Shown: positions 6,946 to 15,412 of the stretch, piece by piece
Layout of the letters: each line of letters begins with the position of its first letter
Numbering within the stretch: the stretch's first letter is position 1
Assembly: GCF_927798175.1 (NCBI RefSeq)
Contig: NZ_CAKMMP010000005.1
Coordinates: 62,001-126,000 of the forward strand
Reading direction: 5' to 3'
DNA from: Paenibacillus sp. JJ-223
Lineage (GTDB): Bacteria > Bacillota > Bacilli > Paenibacillales > Paenibacillaceae
Length of the DNA: 64,000 nucleotides
The notes under the pieces: generated by a model
Told to the model about the DNA's origin: nothing
The model's database searches: none
What the model saw: the letters and a program-made list of their open reading frames with translations, nothing else
Made by a program: the position numbers and the translations under genes

Positions 6946-7345
6946 TTACGTATATGATAACTCATGTTGTGACATTTGCGAAGAATAATTTGGTGAAAAA
7001 AGGAAATTTAGTTCAGCAATCAATTCCCCCTGTCCATACAATCTTCCAGACTCTGAATACCTGAATATTTTTCGTACTAAACATATGTATATCGCTGGAT
7101 TGTTCGCTCCACTCGTATGACCAAGCAGCTCCTGAATGTAGCACAGGTCTGTCCCGTTTACCAGCAAATCAGTGGTAAAGGGATGCCCTTAGGCGCATGA
7201 ACGCTAACCTTTTTCACAATTCCAGCGCGTTGTCTGCCTTTGCAAAAACCTTCTGCATGGTCAACTCGGTAAGATCGATCAGAAGATTGCACCGGAAACA
7301 GCCAACGATATGGTCGATATTTAGCGATATCTCCACCATTCTGAA
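6946..7345 (-). pseudogene. Tyrosine recombinase (integrase), C-terminal half, frameshifted
   Basis: Read leftward, KYRPYRWLFP, then RAGIVKKVSVH, a broken LRH segment, TTDLLVNGTDL, YIQELLGHTS and IYICLVRK reproduce the second half of a XerCD/integron-type catalytic domain. The His-x-x-Arg box is shifted by two extra bases, giving stops in each frame. The final GH and the nucleophile Tyr (IY) are present. The core-binding domain and the first catalytic Arg are absent; the copy ends at about 7345 against a terminator. It points the same way as the cassettes, unlike classical integrons. Whether it is a true IntI cannot be decided because the region of the IntI-specific insertion is lost. Confidence 0.8.
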
Positions 7346-7348
7346 AAA

Positions 7349-7404
7349 CAAAAAAAGGAAGGCCCTTCTTCATCCCCAATAGGGAATCCAATGACCTTCC
7401 GATG
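7349..7404 (-). terminator. Probable terminator after the radical SAM gene
   Basis: Read leftward: GGAAGGTC, an inner ATTCCC/GGGGAT hairpin, then GGCCTTCC followed by seven T. It would stop leftward transcripts from the radical SAM gene before they enter the cassette island. Confidence 0.6.
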
Positions 7405-7443
7405 TTGAATGAAACTATTTGATGTTGTAAAAGACAGCACGGA

Positions 7444-7509
7444 ACGCGGCTTGTGCAATGCAAGCCGCGTCGGGGTGAGGCGCTGCGCGCGATTCGGGCA
7501 GCACCTCAC
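7444..7509. other. Two GC-rich stem-loops
   Basis: The first is a perfect 10-bp stem, ACGCGGCTTG/CAAGCCGCGT, with a 7-base loop (7444-7470). The second pairs GTGAGGCGCTGC with GCAGCACCTCAC (7475-7509), 11 of 12 as Watson-Crick. Neither has a T-run. They lie just past the stop of the radical SAM gene and may protect or pause its transcript. Confidence 0.6.
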
Positions 7510-7562
7510 GAGGGATGCACCGCGTCAATGATCTCGCGGTGCCCTCCTCAGGCCGCTGCGCC

Positions 7563-9569
7563 CTACATGGCAGCGGCTTCTTCTCCCAGCGGCAGCATGT
7601 AATACTGCGCCTGCTGCCCTTCATGCTGCTGGTACACCACGACCAGCAGCGTCCGGCCTTTCGCGGCAAGCGGGCTGGCGCCAGCAAGCACCCGCTCAAG
7701 CCGGAACGGAAGCACGTCCAGTACGGCGTGCTTCTGCAGCTCTTTTTCGCCGAGTCCCAGATCGGCGAAAGAGCGTGCGCCCATGACCGTCTGTGCGGTC
7801 ATGGCCGAGGTCATCGGCAGCGCACGCGAAGCGCTGCCGTCCCCTCCGTCCGCCGCTCCATCCCCGGCGGACACAAGCTCGCTGCCGTTCACACCCGCCG
7901 CATCCGCGGCAGTGTCTTCCCCGGCAGCAGCCGGACTGGCCGCAGCGGCAGGCGCACTCGTGCCGCTGCTTTCCAGCCATGCCGTGCCTGCGGCGCCGGC
8001 AATGCGCGGCAAACGAACGTCTTCCGGACGTTCAGCCAGCATTTTCATATAACCCGCCCACTGATCCTTCTCCAGCGCATCGTCCCACCAGATTTTGCGC
8101 GGTTTGTATTTGTGGCCAAGGAAATAGTCCAGCTTCATCAGGCCAAGCACGACATCCATATGGGGCGTGTTCCGCGACTCCAGGAAGCTGTACAATCGGG
8201 TGAACAAATCCTCCAACTGATGGCCGATCTTCTGCCAGCCCTGACCTTCCCAGTAGTCCCCGAACGCCTGGAAGAAATCGAACGGCGAATCGAATTCCTG
8301 CTCCATCAAATACTTCAACGTATGGTCCATCCGGTGTGCGTTCCAGTATTTCTCCAGCACGTCCTCCAGACGCTTCAAACGTACGATGTCGCTGAACGGC
8401 AGCACATGGCTGCCCAGAATTTCGTACGGCGCGTGATCCATATACGTGTAGTTGTACTTTTCCGCATCGAGACGCAGTCCGGTACCGCGCAGCATTTTCA
8501 GAAAGCCGAGCTGAAGCTCCTCCGGTCCCAGCGCAAACACGTCGTTAAACGTTTTGCGGAACGTATTGTAATCCTCTTCCGGCAGTCCTGCGATGAGATC
8601 CAAATGCTGGTCGATCTTGCCGCTGGCCTTGACCTTGTTGACCGTGCGGCTCAGCTTCGCAAAGTTCTGGCGGCGTTTCACCAGTTCGTTCGTCGGGTCA
8701 TTCGTCGACTGTACGCCGATTTCGAACCGGAAAATGCCCGGCGGCGCATGCTCTGCCAAATAATCCAGCACCTCGGGACGCATAATGTCCGCCGTGATTT
8801 CGAACTGGAACACCGTGCCCTGATGGTTCTCGATCAGGAATTTGAACATCTCCATCGCATAATCGCGCTTGATGTTGAACGTGCGGTCCACGAACTTGAT
8901 CAGCTTCGCGCCCTTTTCGATCAAATACAGAATATCCGCCTTCGTCCGCTCGATATCGTAATACCGCACGCCGACCTCGATGCTCGACAAACAGAACTGG
9001 CAGCTGAACGGACAGCCCCGGCTCGTCTCAAAATAAACCACCCGTTTCCCCAAATGCGGAATATCCTCGTCAAACCGGTGCGGCGACGGCAGATCGTTCA
9101 GGTCTGCCTTCGGGCGCCCCGGCATCACGATGACTTCTTCTCCTTTGCGATACGCCACGCCATAAACGAAATGATACTTCTGCGTCGTCGAAATTTCGGT
9201 CAGCAGCTGATGGAACGTCTCTTCTCCTTCGCCCATGACGATGAAATCGACGTTCTGGATGCGGTTCATCCAATATTCCGTGTCATACGATACCTCAGGA
9301 CCGCCGAGCACGATTTTCACTTCAGGCATAACCTTTTTCAAAATATCGATAACCTTGATCGTCTCCTCGATATTCCAGATGTAACACGAAAACCCGATCA
9401 CATCCGCACCGCGCTGGTACAGATCGGACACGATGTTCATGACCGGGTCCTTGATCGTATACTCGGCCAGTTCGATATCAAAATCCTTCTCGCTATACGC
9501 CTTCAGACAGCGAATCGCCAGCGAGGTATGGATATACTTTGCATTTAACGTCGAAAGAATAACCTTCAT
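7563..9569 (-). CDS. B12-binding domain radical SAM protein (DUF4080-type)
   Basis: 668 residues. An N-terminal cobalamin-binding-like Rossmann domain (about 1-130, including GADVIGFSCYIW and VLGGPEVS) is followed by a radical SAM barrel with C186-x3-C190-x2-C193 (GCPFSCQFC) for the 4Fe-4S cluster. The C-terminal region resembles DUF4080. Such enzymes use SAM, often with cobalamin, for methylation or rearrangement; the substrate is unknown. Residues about 535-585 form an Ala/Gly/Ser-rich low-complexity insert that looks like a flexible linker before a short folded tail. ATG 9569 has AAAGG about nine bases upstream. It is monocistronic. The GC-rich composition marks the return to chromosomal background. 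Confidence 0.85.
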   Translation of the reverse strand: MKVILSTLNAKYIHTSLAIRCLKAYSEKDFDIELAEYTIKDPVMNIVSDLYQRGADVIGFSCYIWNIEETIKVIDILKKVMPEVKIVLGGPEVSYDTEYWMNRIQNVDFIVMGEGEETFHQLLTEISTTQKYHFVYGVAYRKGEEVIVMPGRPKADLNDLPSPHRFDEDIPHLGKRVVYFETSRGCPFSCQFCLSSIEVGVRYYDIERTKADILYLIEKGAKLIKFVDRTFNIKRDYAMEMFKFLIENHQGTVFQFEITADIMRPEVLDYLAEHAPPGIFRFEIGVQSTNDPTNELVKRRQNFAKLSRTVNKVKASGKIDQHLDLIAGLPEEDYNTFRKTFNDVFALGPEELQLGFLKMLRGTGLRLDAEKYNYTYMDHAPYEILGSHVLPFSDIVRLKRLEDVLEKYWNAHRMDHTLKYLMEQEFDSPFDFFQAFGDYWEGQGWQKIGHQLEDLFTRLYSFLESRNTPHMDVVLGLMKLDYFLGHKYKPRKIWWDDALEKDQWAGYMKMLAERPEDVRLPRIAGAAGTAWLESSGTSAPAAAASPAAAGEDTAADAAGVNGSELVSAGDGAADGGDGSASRALPMTSAMTAQTVMGARSFADLGLGEKELQKHAVLDVLPFRLERVLAGASPLAAKGRTLLVVVYQQHEGQQAQYYMLPLGEEAAAM

Positions 9570-10020
9570 GCTTCACAACCTTTGCCTGGATCACCAGACC
9601 CTATTTTTCATTGCCAAAAGGAAAAGATTATCCGCCATTTTGCCTCAGATTCGCTCATTTCCAAGCCTTGCTTTACCATTCTTCAATCATCATTTTTCAA
9701 ATCATTCATCAATCATCATTCATTCCACATATCACGGACATTTCGCCATTTCGTCCACCAAACAGTGGACACTATTTCCAAAAAGACATCCACTCGCCCG
9801 GCCCTTCAAACCGCTATATCTGGGCAAACAACCACTTTACCCATCTACATGTTGTGCTCCTTGGAAACAGCTCGCTCCACTCCCGAATGTCCGCCTTCTG
9901 AAAAGACAATCCAACTCAGTTTGTCCACTCTCAAAAGACATTCCGTGCACCCGGCGGCTAGGTCACCCCGTACTCAGGTTTGCTCCACGTTCCGACGTCC
10001 TTTTCCCATCGAAATCATAC
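9570..10020. other. Non-coding stretch
   Basis: No gene is supported. Plus-strand ORFs here have Ser/His/Pro-rich translations, no ribosome binding site and no recognisable domain. AAAAGACA-type motifs recur near 9779, 9900 and 9933 but without clear structure. Confidence 0.5.
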
Positions 10021-10100
10021 TGATCCAACTCCGAACTAATTCGAGCTAATCAAACCTAATCCGAAAACACCCGAACTTATCCGATCCGATCTAAACTTAT
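10021..10100. repeat. Imperfect 10-bp tandem repeat, about eight units
   Basis: The sequence divides into consecutive decamers such as CCGAACTAAT, TCGAGCTAAT, CAAACCTAAT, CCGAACTTAT, CCGATCCGAT and CTAAACTTAT. Most end in TAAT or TTAT. The period is near one DNA helical turn, so it could be a bent-DNA or protein-phasing site. It abuts the MITE-like element. Confidence 0.55.
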
Positions 10101-10103
10101 AAC

Positions 10104-10331
10104 TATAGAAACCGCATTAATCAATCACACAAGGCCACTGCGAGTGCAGTACCATCTTCCGATCGCTGTTATCCCAGATTTTTTGTTTCCCCTTTTCTAA
10201 GGGGACAATCCGGTGATAAGCCTATGCTTCCGATGCAGCTTTCTTTCAGAATGCTTTTAAGCGAACGCTTCGCTTCTCCAGATTGGTTCTGCCTCTCCGT
10301 TAACGTGTGTATGTTTTTTGCGGTTTATATA
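10104..10331. mobile_element. MITE-like element, copy 1
   Basis: About 228 bp closely matching 35276-35502. The ends are inverted: TATAGAAACCGCA at the left and TGCGGTTTATATA at the right. The interior shares CACTGCGAGTGCAGTACCAT, CCTATGCTTCCGA, CAGCTTTCTTTCAGA and GATTGGTTCTGCCTCTCCG with copy 2. There is no ORF that looks real inside it. It lies in intergenic DNA upstream of recQ's 3' end. Confidence 0.8.
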
Positions 10332-10460
10332 CAGGTAATCTTATCCGTTGCAACTCTAACCACAGCAACCGATAAACCAAATCGTCATGTTCGACCGTAC
10401 CCTCATTTATATCCAAATGTCCCAACTGATTTCCCCTAGTCCATCCGTCGATCCGACCTC

Positions 10461-12341
10461 TCATTCATATTCGTAAAAGAGATCGTCATCCAATCCCGCA
10501 TCTTCGCCCTTCTGCTTTTGGAAAAATTCAAGAAACGGCTGTCCGTACTTGCGGTACTTCACCTCGCCGACCCCTTTGACGGTCAGCATGTCGCGTTCCG
10601 TCGCAGGGCAGACCACGCTCATCTCGCGCAGCGTGGCATCGTTGAAAATAATGTACGAAGGTACATGCTCCTTCGCCGCCAGATCGCGCCGGATCAGGCG
10701 CAGCTGCTCAAAGATCGTTTCGTTGACCGCCGAAGGCATCGCATCGCGGCCGCGACGGCCGCCGTAGTTCGTGCCCGAGGCGGTGGCCGCCGTTTTGCGC
10801 ACGACCCGCTGCATCACTTCGCGCTGGCCTTTCAGCACCTCTACCGCCAAGGGCTGCAGCCGCACGACCGGATACTGTCCCTCGGACAGCATCAGATAAC
10901 CTTCCGATACCATAACGTTGATGATCTCGGCAATCTCCCGTTCCGTACGGTTGCCCATCACGCCATAGGTCGGCAGGGAGTCGAAGCCGTAATCCAGCAC
11001 TTTTTTCGCTCGTGATCCCTTAAGCACGGACGCCACCAGCGATACACCGTACCGCTCGCGCATGCGGTGAATGCAGCTGAAGATTTTTTGCGCGTCGATC
11101 GTCATGTCCACCAGTTCGCGGTCATCCGTGCAGGAGCTGCACATGCCGCACGGCTTGTCCTCATGCACTTCGCCGAAATAATCGAGCTGCGCGCTGCGCA
11201 GGCATCGCGTCGTATAACAATAATCGACCATCTGCTGCAGCTTGCGGTAATCGTTCGCCTTGCGGTCGCCCTCCATCGGGTTCTGCTCGATCAGGAATTT
11301 CTGCGTAATGATGTCCTGCGCCCCGAACAGCAAAATGCACTGGCTCGGCTCGCCGTCCCTGCCTGCGCGCCCGGCTTCCTGCACGTATGCTTCCATGTTT
11401 TTCGGCATATTGTAATGCAGCACGTAACGCACGTTGGACTTGTCGATCCCCATGCCGAAGGCATTTGTCGCGACCATCACCCGGATGTCGTCGTACAAAA
11501 ACTGCTCCTGACTCTCGGCCCGTTCCTCGTCCGTCATGCCTGCATGGTAACGCCCTGCAGCAAGTCCCGCATGCAGCAGGCGTTGATGCAGATCGTCGAC
11601 GTCCTTGCGGGTCGCGGCATACACGATGCCCGGCTCGTTCGCATGCTCGCGGGCATAGTTCAGGACGAAGTCCTTTTTGTTCTCGCCGCGCAGCACGCTG
11701 AACGCCAGATTGTCGCGCCCGAGTCCGGTCACGAACGTCTGCGGCTCATGCAATTGCAGCAGCCGCAGAATGTCCTGCATGACCTCGGGCGTCGCCGTTG
11801 CGGTAAACGCGGCCACCACCGGCCGCTCCGGCAAACTATCCACGAACGGCGCTACCGCCAGGTAGCTCGTCCGGAAATCATGGCCCCACTGCGATACGCA
11901 GTGCGCCTCATCCACGGCCACGCAGGAGATGGGCAGCTGCGCCATCTCGTCGCGGAACCAATCCAGCTCCAATCGCTCCGGCGCGACGTAGAGCAGCTTA
12001 AGCTCCCCGCGCTGCGCCGCGCGGATGCGGTCGTTCACCTCGCGACCGCTCAGCGTGCTGTTGATGTATGCCGCGGCAATGCCCGCCGTCGTCAGCGCAT
12101 CGACCTGGTCCTTCATCAACGAGATCAGCGGGGAGACCACCAGGGTCAGTCCCGGGTACAAGAGGGCAGGGATCTGATAACAGATCGACTTTCCGCCCCC
12201 GGTCGGCATGATGCCCAGCGTGTCCGCCTGTTCAAGCAGGCTCGCCACAATCTTTTTTTGACCCTCACGGAAATCGGGGTATCCATAATATTTTTGCAGA
12301 AGACCCTGCGCTTCTTCCAAGGTCGCCATGTGCACGCTCAT
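10461..12341 (-). CDS. recQ: ATP-dependent DNA helicase RecQ
   Basis: 626 residues with the complete RecQ architecture: Walker A MPTGGGKS (45-52), DEAH box VAVDEAHC (141-148), motif [12 protein letters not shown] (near 320), the zinc-binding Cys cluster (CYTTRC to CGMCSSC, about 375-405), winged helix, and a C-terminal HRDC domain (about 520-600). RecQ unwinds DNA 3'-to-5' in recombination and fork repair. ATG 12341 has GGAG eight bases upstream. Length is slightly above the usual 590-610 because of a short acidic tail. It appears monocistronic. Confidence 0.95.
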   Translation of the reverse strand: MSVHMATLEEAQGLLQKYYGYPDFREGQKKIVASLLEQADTLGIMPTGGGKSICYQIPALLYPGLTLVVSPLISLMKDQVDALTTAGIAAAYINSTLSGREVNDRIRAAQRGELKLLYVAPERLELDWFRDEMAQLPISCVAVDEAHCVSQWGHDFRTSYLAVAPFVDSLPERPVVAAFTATATPEVMQDILRLLQLHEPQTFVTGLGRDNLAFSVLRGENKKDFVLNYAREHANEPGIVYAATRKDVDDLHQRLLHAGLAAGRYHAGMTDEERAESQEQFLYDDIRVMVATNAFGMGIDKSNVRYVLHYNMPKNMEAYVQEAGRAGRDGEPSQCILLFGAQDIITQKFLIEQNPMEGDRKANDYRKLQQMVDYCYTTRCLRSAQLDYFGEVHEDKPCGMCSSCTDDRELVDMTIDAQKIFSCIHRMRERYGVSLVASVLKGSRAKKVLDYGFDSLPTYGVMGNRTEREIAEIINVMVSEGYLMLSEGQYPVVRLQPLAVEVLKGQREVMQRVVRKTAATASGTNYGGRRGRDAMPSAVNETIFEQLRLIRRDLAAKEHVPSYIIFNDATLREMSVVCPATERDMLTVKGVGEVKYRKYGQPFLEFFQKQKGEDAGLDDDLFYEYE

Positions 12342-12692
12342 CTAAAGACTCCTAACTGTGTCACCGGCGTTCATTGCCGGCTTCGTTCATCCGATTCTGA
12401 CATCCGATCACGGCATAAATGCCGTATCCTTGACAACAAAATGGCGTTCTCATGACTTGTCCGTCAAGCAAACGCCGCTTCTTCTAGTTTAACGTTCCAC
12501 GCCCGAATGAGCAACCGTGTTTTGCAGTTCCGGGCAAGTGAGACAAATCCGGCGCAGGACATCCGCCAGATTACCATTCACTCTATTCTATCCTCTTCGT
12601 TCTGTCACAAAGTCGAAGCAAGTACCTATGGTCCCCTTCGCTAAATATGGTATTATATGTAATATATTTCTTTTTACGGAGGCCTCTACTGC
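12342..12692. promoter_or_regulatory. Divergent intergenic region of recQ and the DUF5412 gene
   Basis: About 350 bp without a gene. The right end carries TATATGTAATATAT (a likely -10 region) and ACGGAGGCC as ribosome binding site for the gene at 12693. No convincing operator was seen. Confidence 0.4.
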
Positions 12693-13208
12693 ATGGATCA
12701 TAACGTTAACGACCAGACCGGCAAAACTTCGCGTCAGCCCTGGATCCACCGTCATCCGCTTTTTTCCGCGTTCACTTTTTTGTTGATCGGACTCGTTGTC
12801 GCAACGATGCTGTACATTAACCTGCGTCCCTACTTTTCCACCTTTGACCGCTCCCGCCAGGGAGACCTCGTCTACTCCATGCCTTCGCCAAGCGGTGAAC
12901 TTGTCGCCGAAATGTACGGCGTGCCATACGGCGGCGCCCCGGGCGGCGCAACCCAGTGGGTCGATGTAAAAAGGCGGGGCTCTGATGACCTTTGGACCAC
13001 CAAGACGATCTACCGTGCGGAATATCAAGGAAATAACCATTTGCAATGGGAAAACGAGCATACGCTCCGGATCGAAAATTGGAGCGAGTTCCGCGATGAC
13101 AGCGTGACGCTGAACATCGAGGAGGACATTTACGACGGCTGGGGCTTTGCCTGCAAAAGCCTGCGCATGAAGGATGAATACGTCCGCTGCTACGGACCGG
13201 ACGAATAA
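12693..13208 (+). CDS. DUF5412-like membrane-anchored protein
   Basis: 171 residues. One hydrophobic segment at about 25-45 (FSAFTFLLIGLVVATMLYI) follows a polar N-terminus. The rest is a predicted extracytoplasmic domain with SPSGELVAEMYGVPYGGAPGG and a C-terminal strand-rich part. This matches the DUF5412 family of Bacillales, whose function is unknown. The start is ATG 12693 behind ACGGAGG, and a strong terminator follows at 13218. It is transcribed alone. Confidence 0.75.
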   Translation: MDHNVNDQTGKTSRQPWIHRHPLFSAFTFLLIGLVVATMLYINLRPYFSTFDRSRQGDLVYSMPSPSGELVAEMYGVPYGGAPGGATQWVDVKRRGSDDLWTTKTIYRAEYQGNNHLQWENEHTLRIENWSEFRDDSVTLNIEEDIYDGWGFACKSLRMKDEYVRCYGPDE

Positions 13209-13217
13209 ACCATAAAC

Positions 13218-13252
13218 CAAAGGGACGGCGCACATGCTTGCCGTCCCTTTTC
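13218..13252 (+). terminator. Rho-independent terminator
   Basis: AAAGGGACGGC, a 10-base loop, GCCGTCCCTTT, then further T. It follows the DUF5412 gene stop by ten bases. Confidence 0.9.
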
Positions 13253-13309
13253 CATTCTTGATCCATTTTTTAGGAGATGATACAGGTTGATCCGACACTT
13301 GGTTGTACT

Positions 13310-13352
13310 GTATAAACCACACTAGTCAATCACACTAGGGCACTGCTCCAGC
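13310..13352. mobile_element. Truncated end of the MITE-like element, copy 3
   Basis: TATAAACCACACTAGTCAAT followed by CACACTAGGGCACTGC matches the first 40 bases of copies 1 and 2, then homology stops. It lies a few bases beyond the glycosyltransferase stop, so it is a solo end or a deletion product. Confidence 0.6.
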
Positions 13353-13362
13353 CGCCGTAATA

Positions 13363-14466
13363 TCAAGGCTTTCCGTTCTGGCTTTGGCTCAGTATGGCTT
13401 CCAGTTTGGCTCTGTTGCTCAGCAAACCGGGGTCATCGGGTACATACTCCAACGCCTTGCCGTTATGCAGCAAAGCCTGCCCGATGTGTCCCGTATGGGC
13501 GTAACAAAACGATAAGCCCGCATGAGGCAGCCAGGTCCGGCAAGCAACGTGCACCGGGCGCAGCCCCGGATCGCGACTGCCGACGTCCAGCGCCTGCATA
13601 TACCAGTAGATGGCGGCAATCCACTCCTGCCTGTCTTGGAAACAAGCGGCGATGGCGCAGCAGAAATCGGGATGCGGCAGGTCATACTGAAACGACTGCA
13701 GCAGATTGCCCAGCTTCATTCCGGGATCGCCCAGCCGCCCGTAGCAATCCGCCAGCCGGGCGCAGGCGATGAGCCGGTCTTCGGCATGCCCTTCCGGCCG
13801 CCTTAACAGCTCGGCGTACGCCCGCGCCGCAGCCGCGTAACGCCGGCGGTCATAACATTCGCCTGCATAATAATACAGCAGGCGTCCATGCCCTATCCCT
13901 TTTTCGGCGACCCATTTGCGCAGAATGCGCACGTTTCGCGCCGAATGATGGTCCGCTTCGCGGCGATGCGTGACGGCAATGTCTGCCGTCACCGTGCCTT
14001 GCGGCGGGAAAGTCAACTGCTCGTGCAGCCGCCCATGCCAGCGGCAGCCTGCGTCGCGCCTGACCAGGCGCAGGCGGCGGTCCGATACGAGCGGACCGCC
14101 ATCCGGGCCCTCGGCCAGCGTATAGTTCAAGATCACGCCTGCCGTCTCCCCCCCTGACGGCAGGCGTTCCTTCAAGGCGAGCAGCTTTGCCCGTTCCGCG
14201 GGCAGGAGCACATCGTCCGCATCCAGCCACAGGATATACTCCTGCGTGGCTCGGGCGAACGAAGCATTGCGTGCCGCGGCAAAATCGTCCTCCCAGGCAA
14301 ACGCATAGATCCGGTCGGTATACCGCGCGGCCACTTCCGTCGTGCGATCGGATGATCCGGTATCCACGATGACGATCTCGTCGGCGATGCCATTCACCGA
14401 ATCGAGACAACGCGCCAGCGTTCGTTCCTCGTTCTTCACAATCATGCACAGGCTGATGGTGATCAC
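13363..14466 (-). CDS. Family 2 glycosyltransferase with C-terminal TPR-like region
   Basis: 367 residues. The GT-A fold begins at the N-terminus (ISLCMIVKNEE), with DTGSSD at 35-40 and the metal-binding LDADD at 81-85. The C-terminal half (about 195-355) shows helical pairs typical of tetratricopeptide repeats (YYYAGECYDRRRYAAAARAY, HAGLSFCYAHTGHIGQALLH). SunS-like and other Bacillales glycosyltransferases share this layout. It transfers a sugar from a nucleotide donor; the acceptor is unknown. GTG 14466 was chosen for the AAGGAGC seven bases upstream. It is the last gene of the glycan cluster. Confidence 0.88.
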   Translation of the reverse strand: MITISLCMIVKNEERTLARCLDSVNGIADEIVIVDTGSSDRTTEVAARYTDRIYAFAWEDDFAAARNASFARATQEYILWLDADDVLLPAERAKLLALKERLPSGGETAGVILNYTLAEGPDGGPLVSDRRLRLVRRDAGCRWHGRLHEQLTFPPQGTVTADIAVTHRREADHHSARNVRILRKWVAEKGIGHGRLLYYYAGECYDRRRYAAAARAYAELLRRPEGHAEDRLIACARLADCYGRLGDPGMKLGNLLQSFQYDLPHPDFCCAIAACFQDRQEWIAAIYWYMQALDVGSRDPGLRPVHVACRTWLPHAGLSFCYAHTGHIGQALLHNGKALEYVPDDPGLLSNRAKLEAILSQSQNGKP

Positions 14467-14668
14467 GTTTCTAGCTCCTTCCTTATCCTTACGCGTATTG
14501 CCGTGAGGGTGTCTTCTGTACTTTTTTTCTAAATCTATTCCCCGAAATCCATCCTGCTTCGTTCAGACTGCATGGCTCCACCTTTTTGCTTCCGGTTGAC
14601 GCTCACGGTCTTTGTACTCTCTCACCGCTTTGAAGCTTCCTGCCCATCCGACATTTCATCCGTGCCGG

Positions 14669-15412
14669 TCACGTTCCGTCCTGCCCCTGCTTCAGCTTCC
14701 TGAGCTGCTCCACCGCGCTGTCCAGCGCCTTTTTGCGTTGATTCATCTGCTGCTGGTGCCTCTGCTCGATCGCGGCGAATTCGGCATGATCCATGCTCAT
14801 CCATGCCGCCAGTTGGCTGGCGGTCGGCTGGACGTGCATTTCGGTTTCCCGACGTCTGCGCGCCGCGCAACATAGATATTTATGATGGATCTCGATCTTG
14901 TATACATCGAAATACGGCATTAAACAAGTCGCCAGATTGCCCGCATAGAACGTTTGCTTGTGGTCATGGAAGGGATGGTATCCGTACGGCACGGTTACCA
15001 CCAATGTCCCGTCGATGCGAAGCAGCCGGTGCAATTGCAGAAGCAGCACCTCGGGATGGGAGAAGTGCTCCAGCACCTCCCCGAGCAGCACGGTATCGAA
15101 CACCGTCCTGACCCGCCACTGCGTAATGTCCGCCAGCAGGAAATCGACCTTGCTCCGCACGGGCCGGGATTCCTTGGCGAGTTCCTCGCGCGCATACCGG
15201 ATGCTCTCGTCCTCCAAATCTATGCCGGTCACCCGAAATCCCTCCCGCCCGAGCAGGATGGAGGCAATGCCCTGGCTGCAGCCCACGTCCAAAATGCGCT
15301 GTCCCGTCGCTTGGCGGCACATCCAGTGGATACGGGCACGCGTCGCTTCATGCGAAGCCTCCGCATTGACGGTCCCGTAGTAGCGCTCGCTCACCCGATC
15401 ATGATTCGCCAT
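14669..15412 (-). CDS. Class I SAM-dependent methyltransferase
   Basis: 247 residues from ATG 15412 (MANHDRVSERYYG), which overlaps the stop of the upstream UDP-sugar dehydrogenase by 14 bases. Motif I ILDVGCSQG (40-48), the acidic strand-2 end GIDLED, and the GEVLEHF block typical of methyltransferase type 11/12 are present. The C-terminal 60 residues are polar and helical, probably a coiled coil (QQQMNQRKKALDSAVEQLRK). Context suggests it methylates a glycan or lipid-linked sugar; this is inference. The longer frame to 15511 lies within the neighbour's coding sequence and is not preferred. Confidence 0.85.
   Translation of the reverse strand: MANHDRVSERYYGTVNAEASHEATRARIHWMCRQATGQRILDVGCSQGIASILLGREGFRVTGIDLEDESIRYAREELAKESRPVRSKVDFLLADITQWRVRTVFDTVLLGEVLEHFSHPEVLLLQLHRLLRIDGTLVVTVPYGYHPFHDHKQTFYAGNLATCLMPYFDVYKIEIHHKYLCCAARRRRETEMHVQPTASQLAAWMSMDHAEFAAIEQRHQQQMNQRKKALDSAVEQLRKLKQGQDGT

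Noticed and set aside
7158-7463. 101-residue ORF as a separate gene
   Set aside because: Its C-terminal half is the recombinase remnant and its N-terminal half reads through a terminator and hairpins.
7515-9548. 677-residue plus-strand ORF opposite the radical SAM gene
   Set aside because: It is an antisense shadow in GC-rich DNA with Arg/His-rich translation; the minus-strand product has cluster Cys residues and domain structure.
9433-10049. Three overlapping plus-strand ORFs of 96-196 residues
   Set aside because: No ribosome binding sites, no domains, and the start of one lies within the radical SAM gene on the other strand.
11067-12455. 462-residue plus-strand ORF opposite recQ
   Set aside because: Shadow of recQ, no ribosome binding site or recognisable domain.
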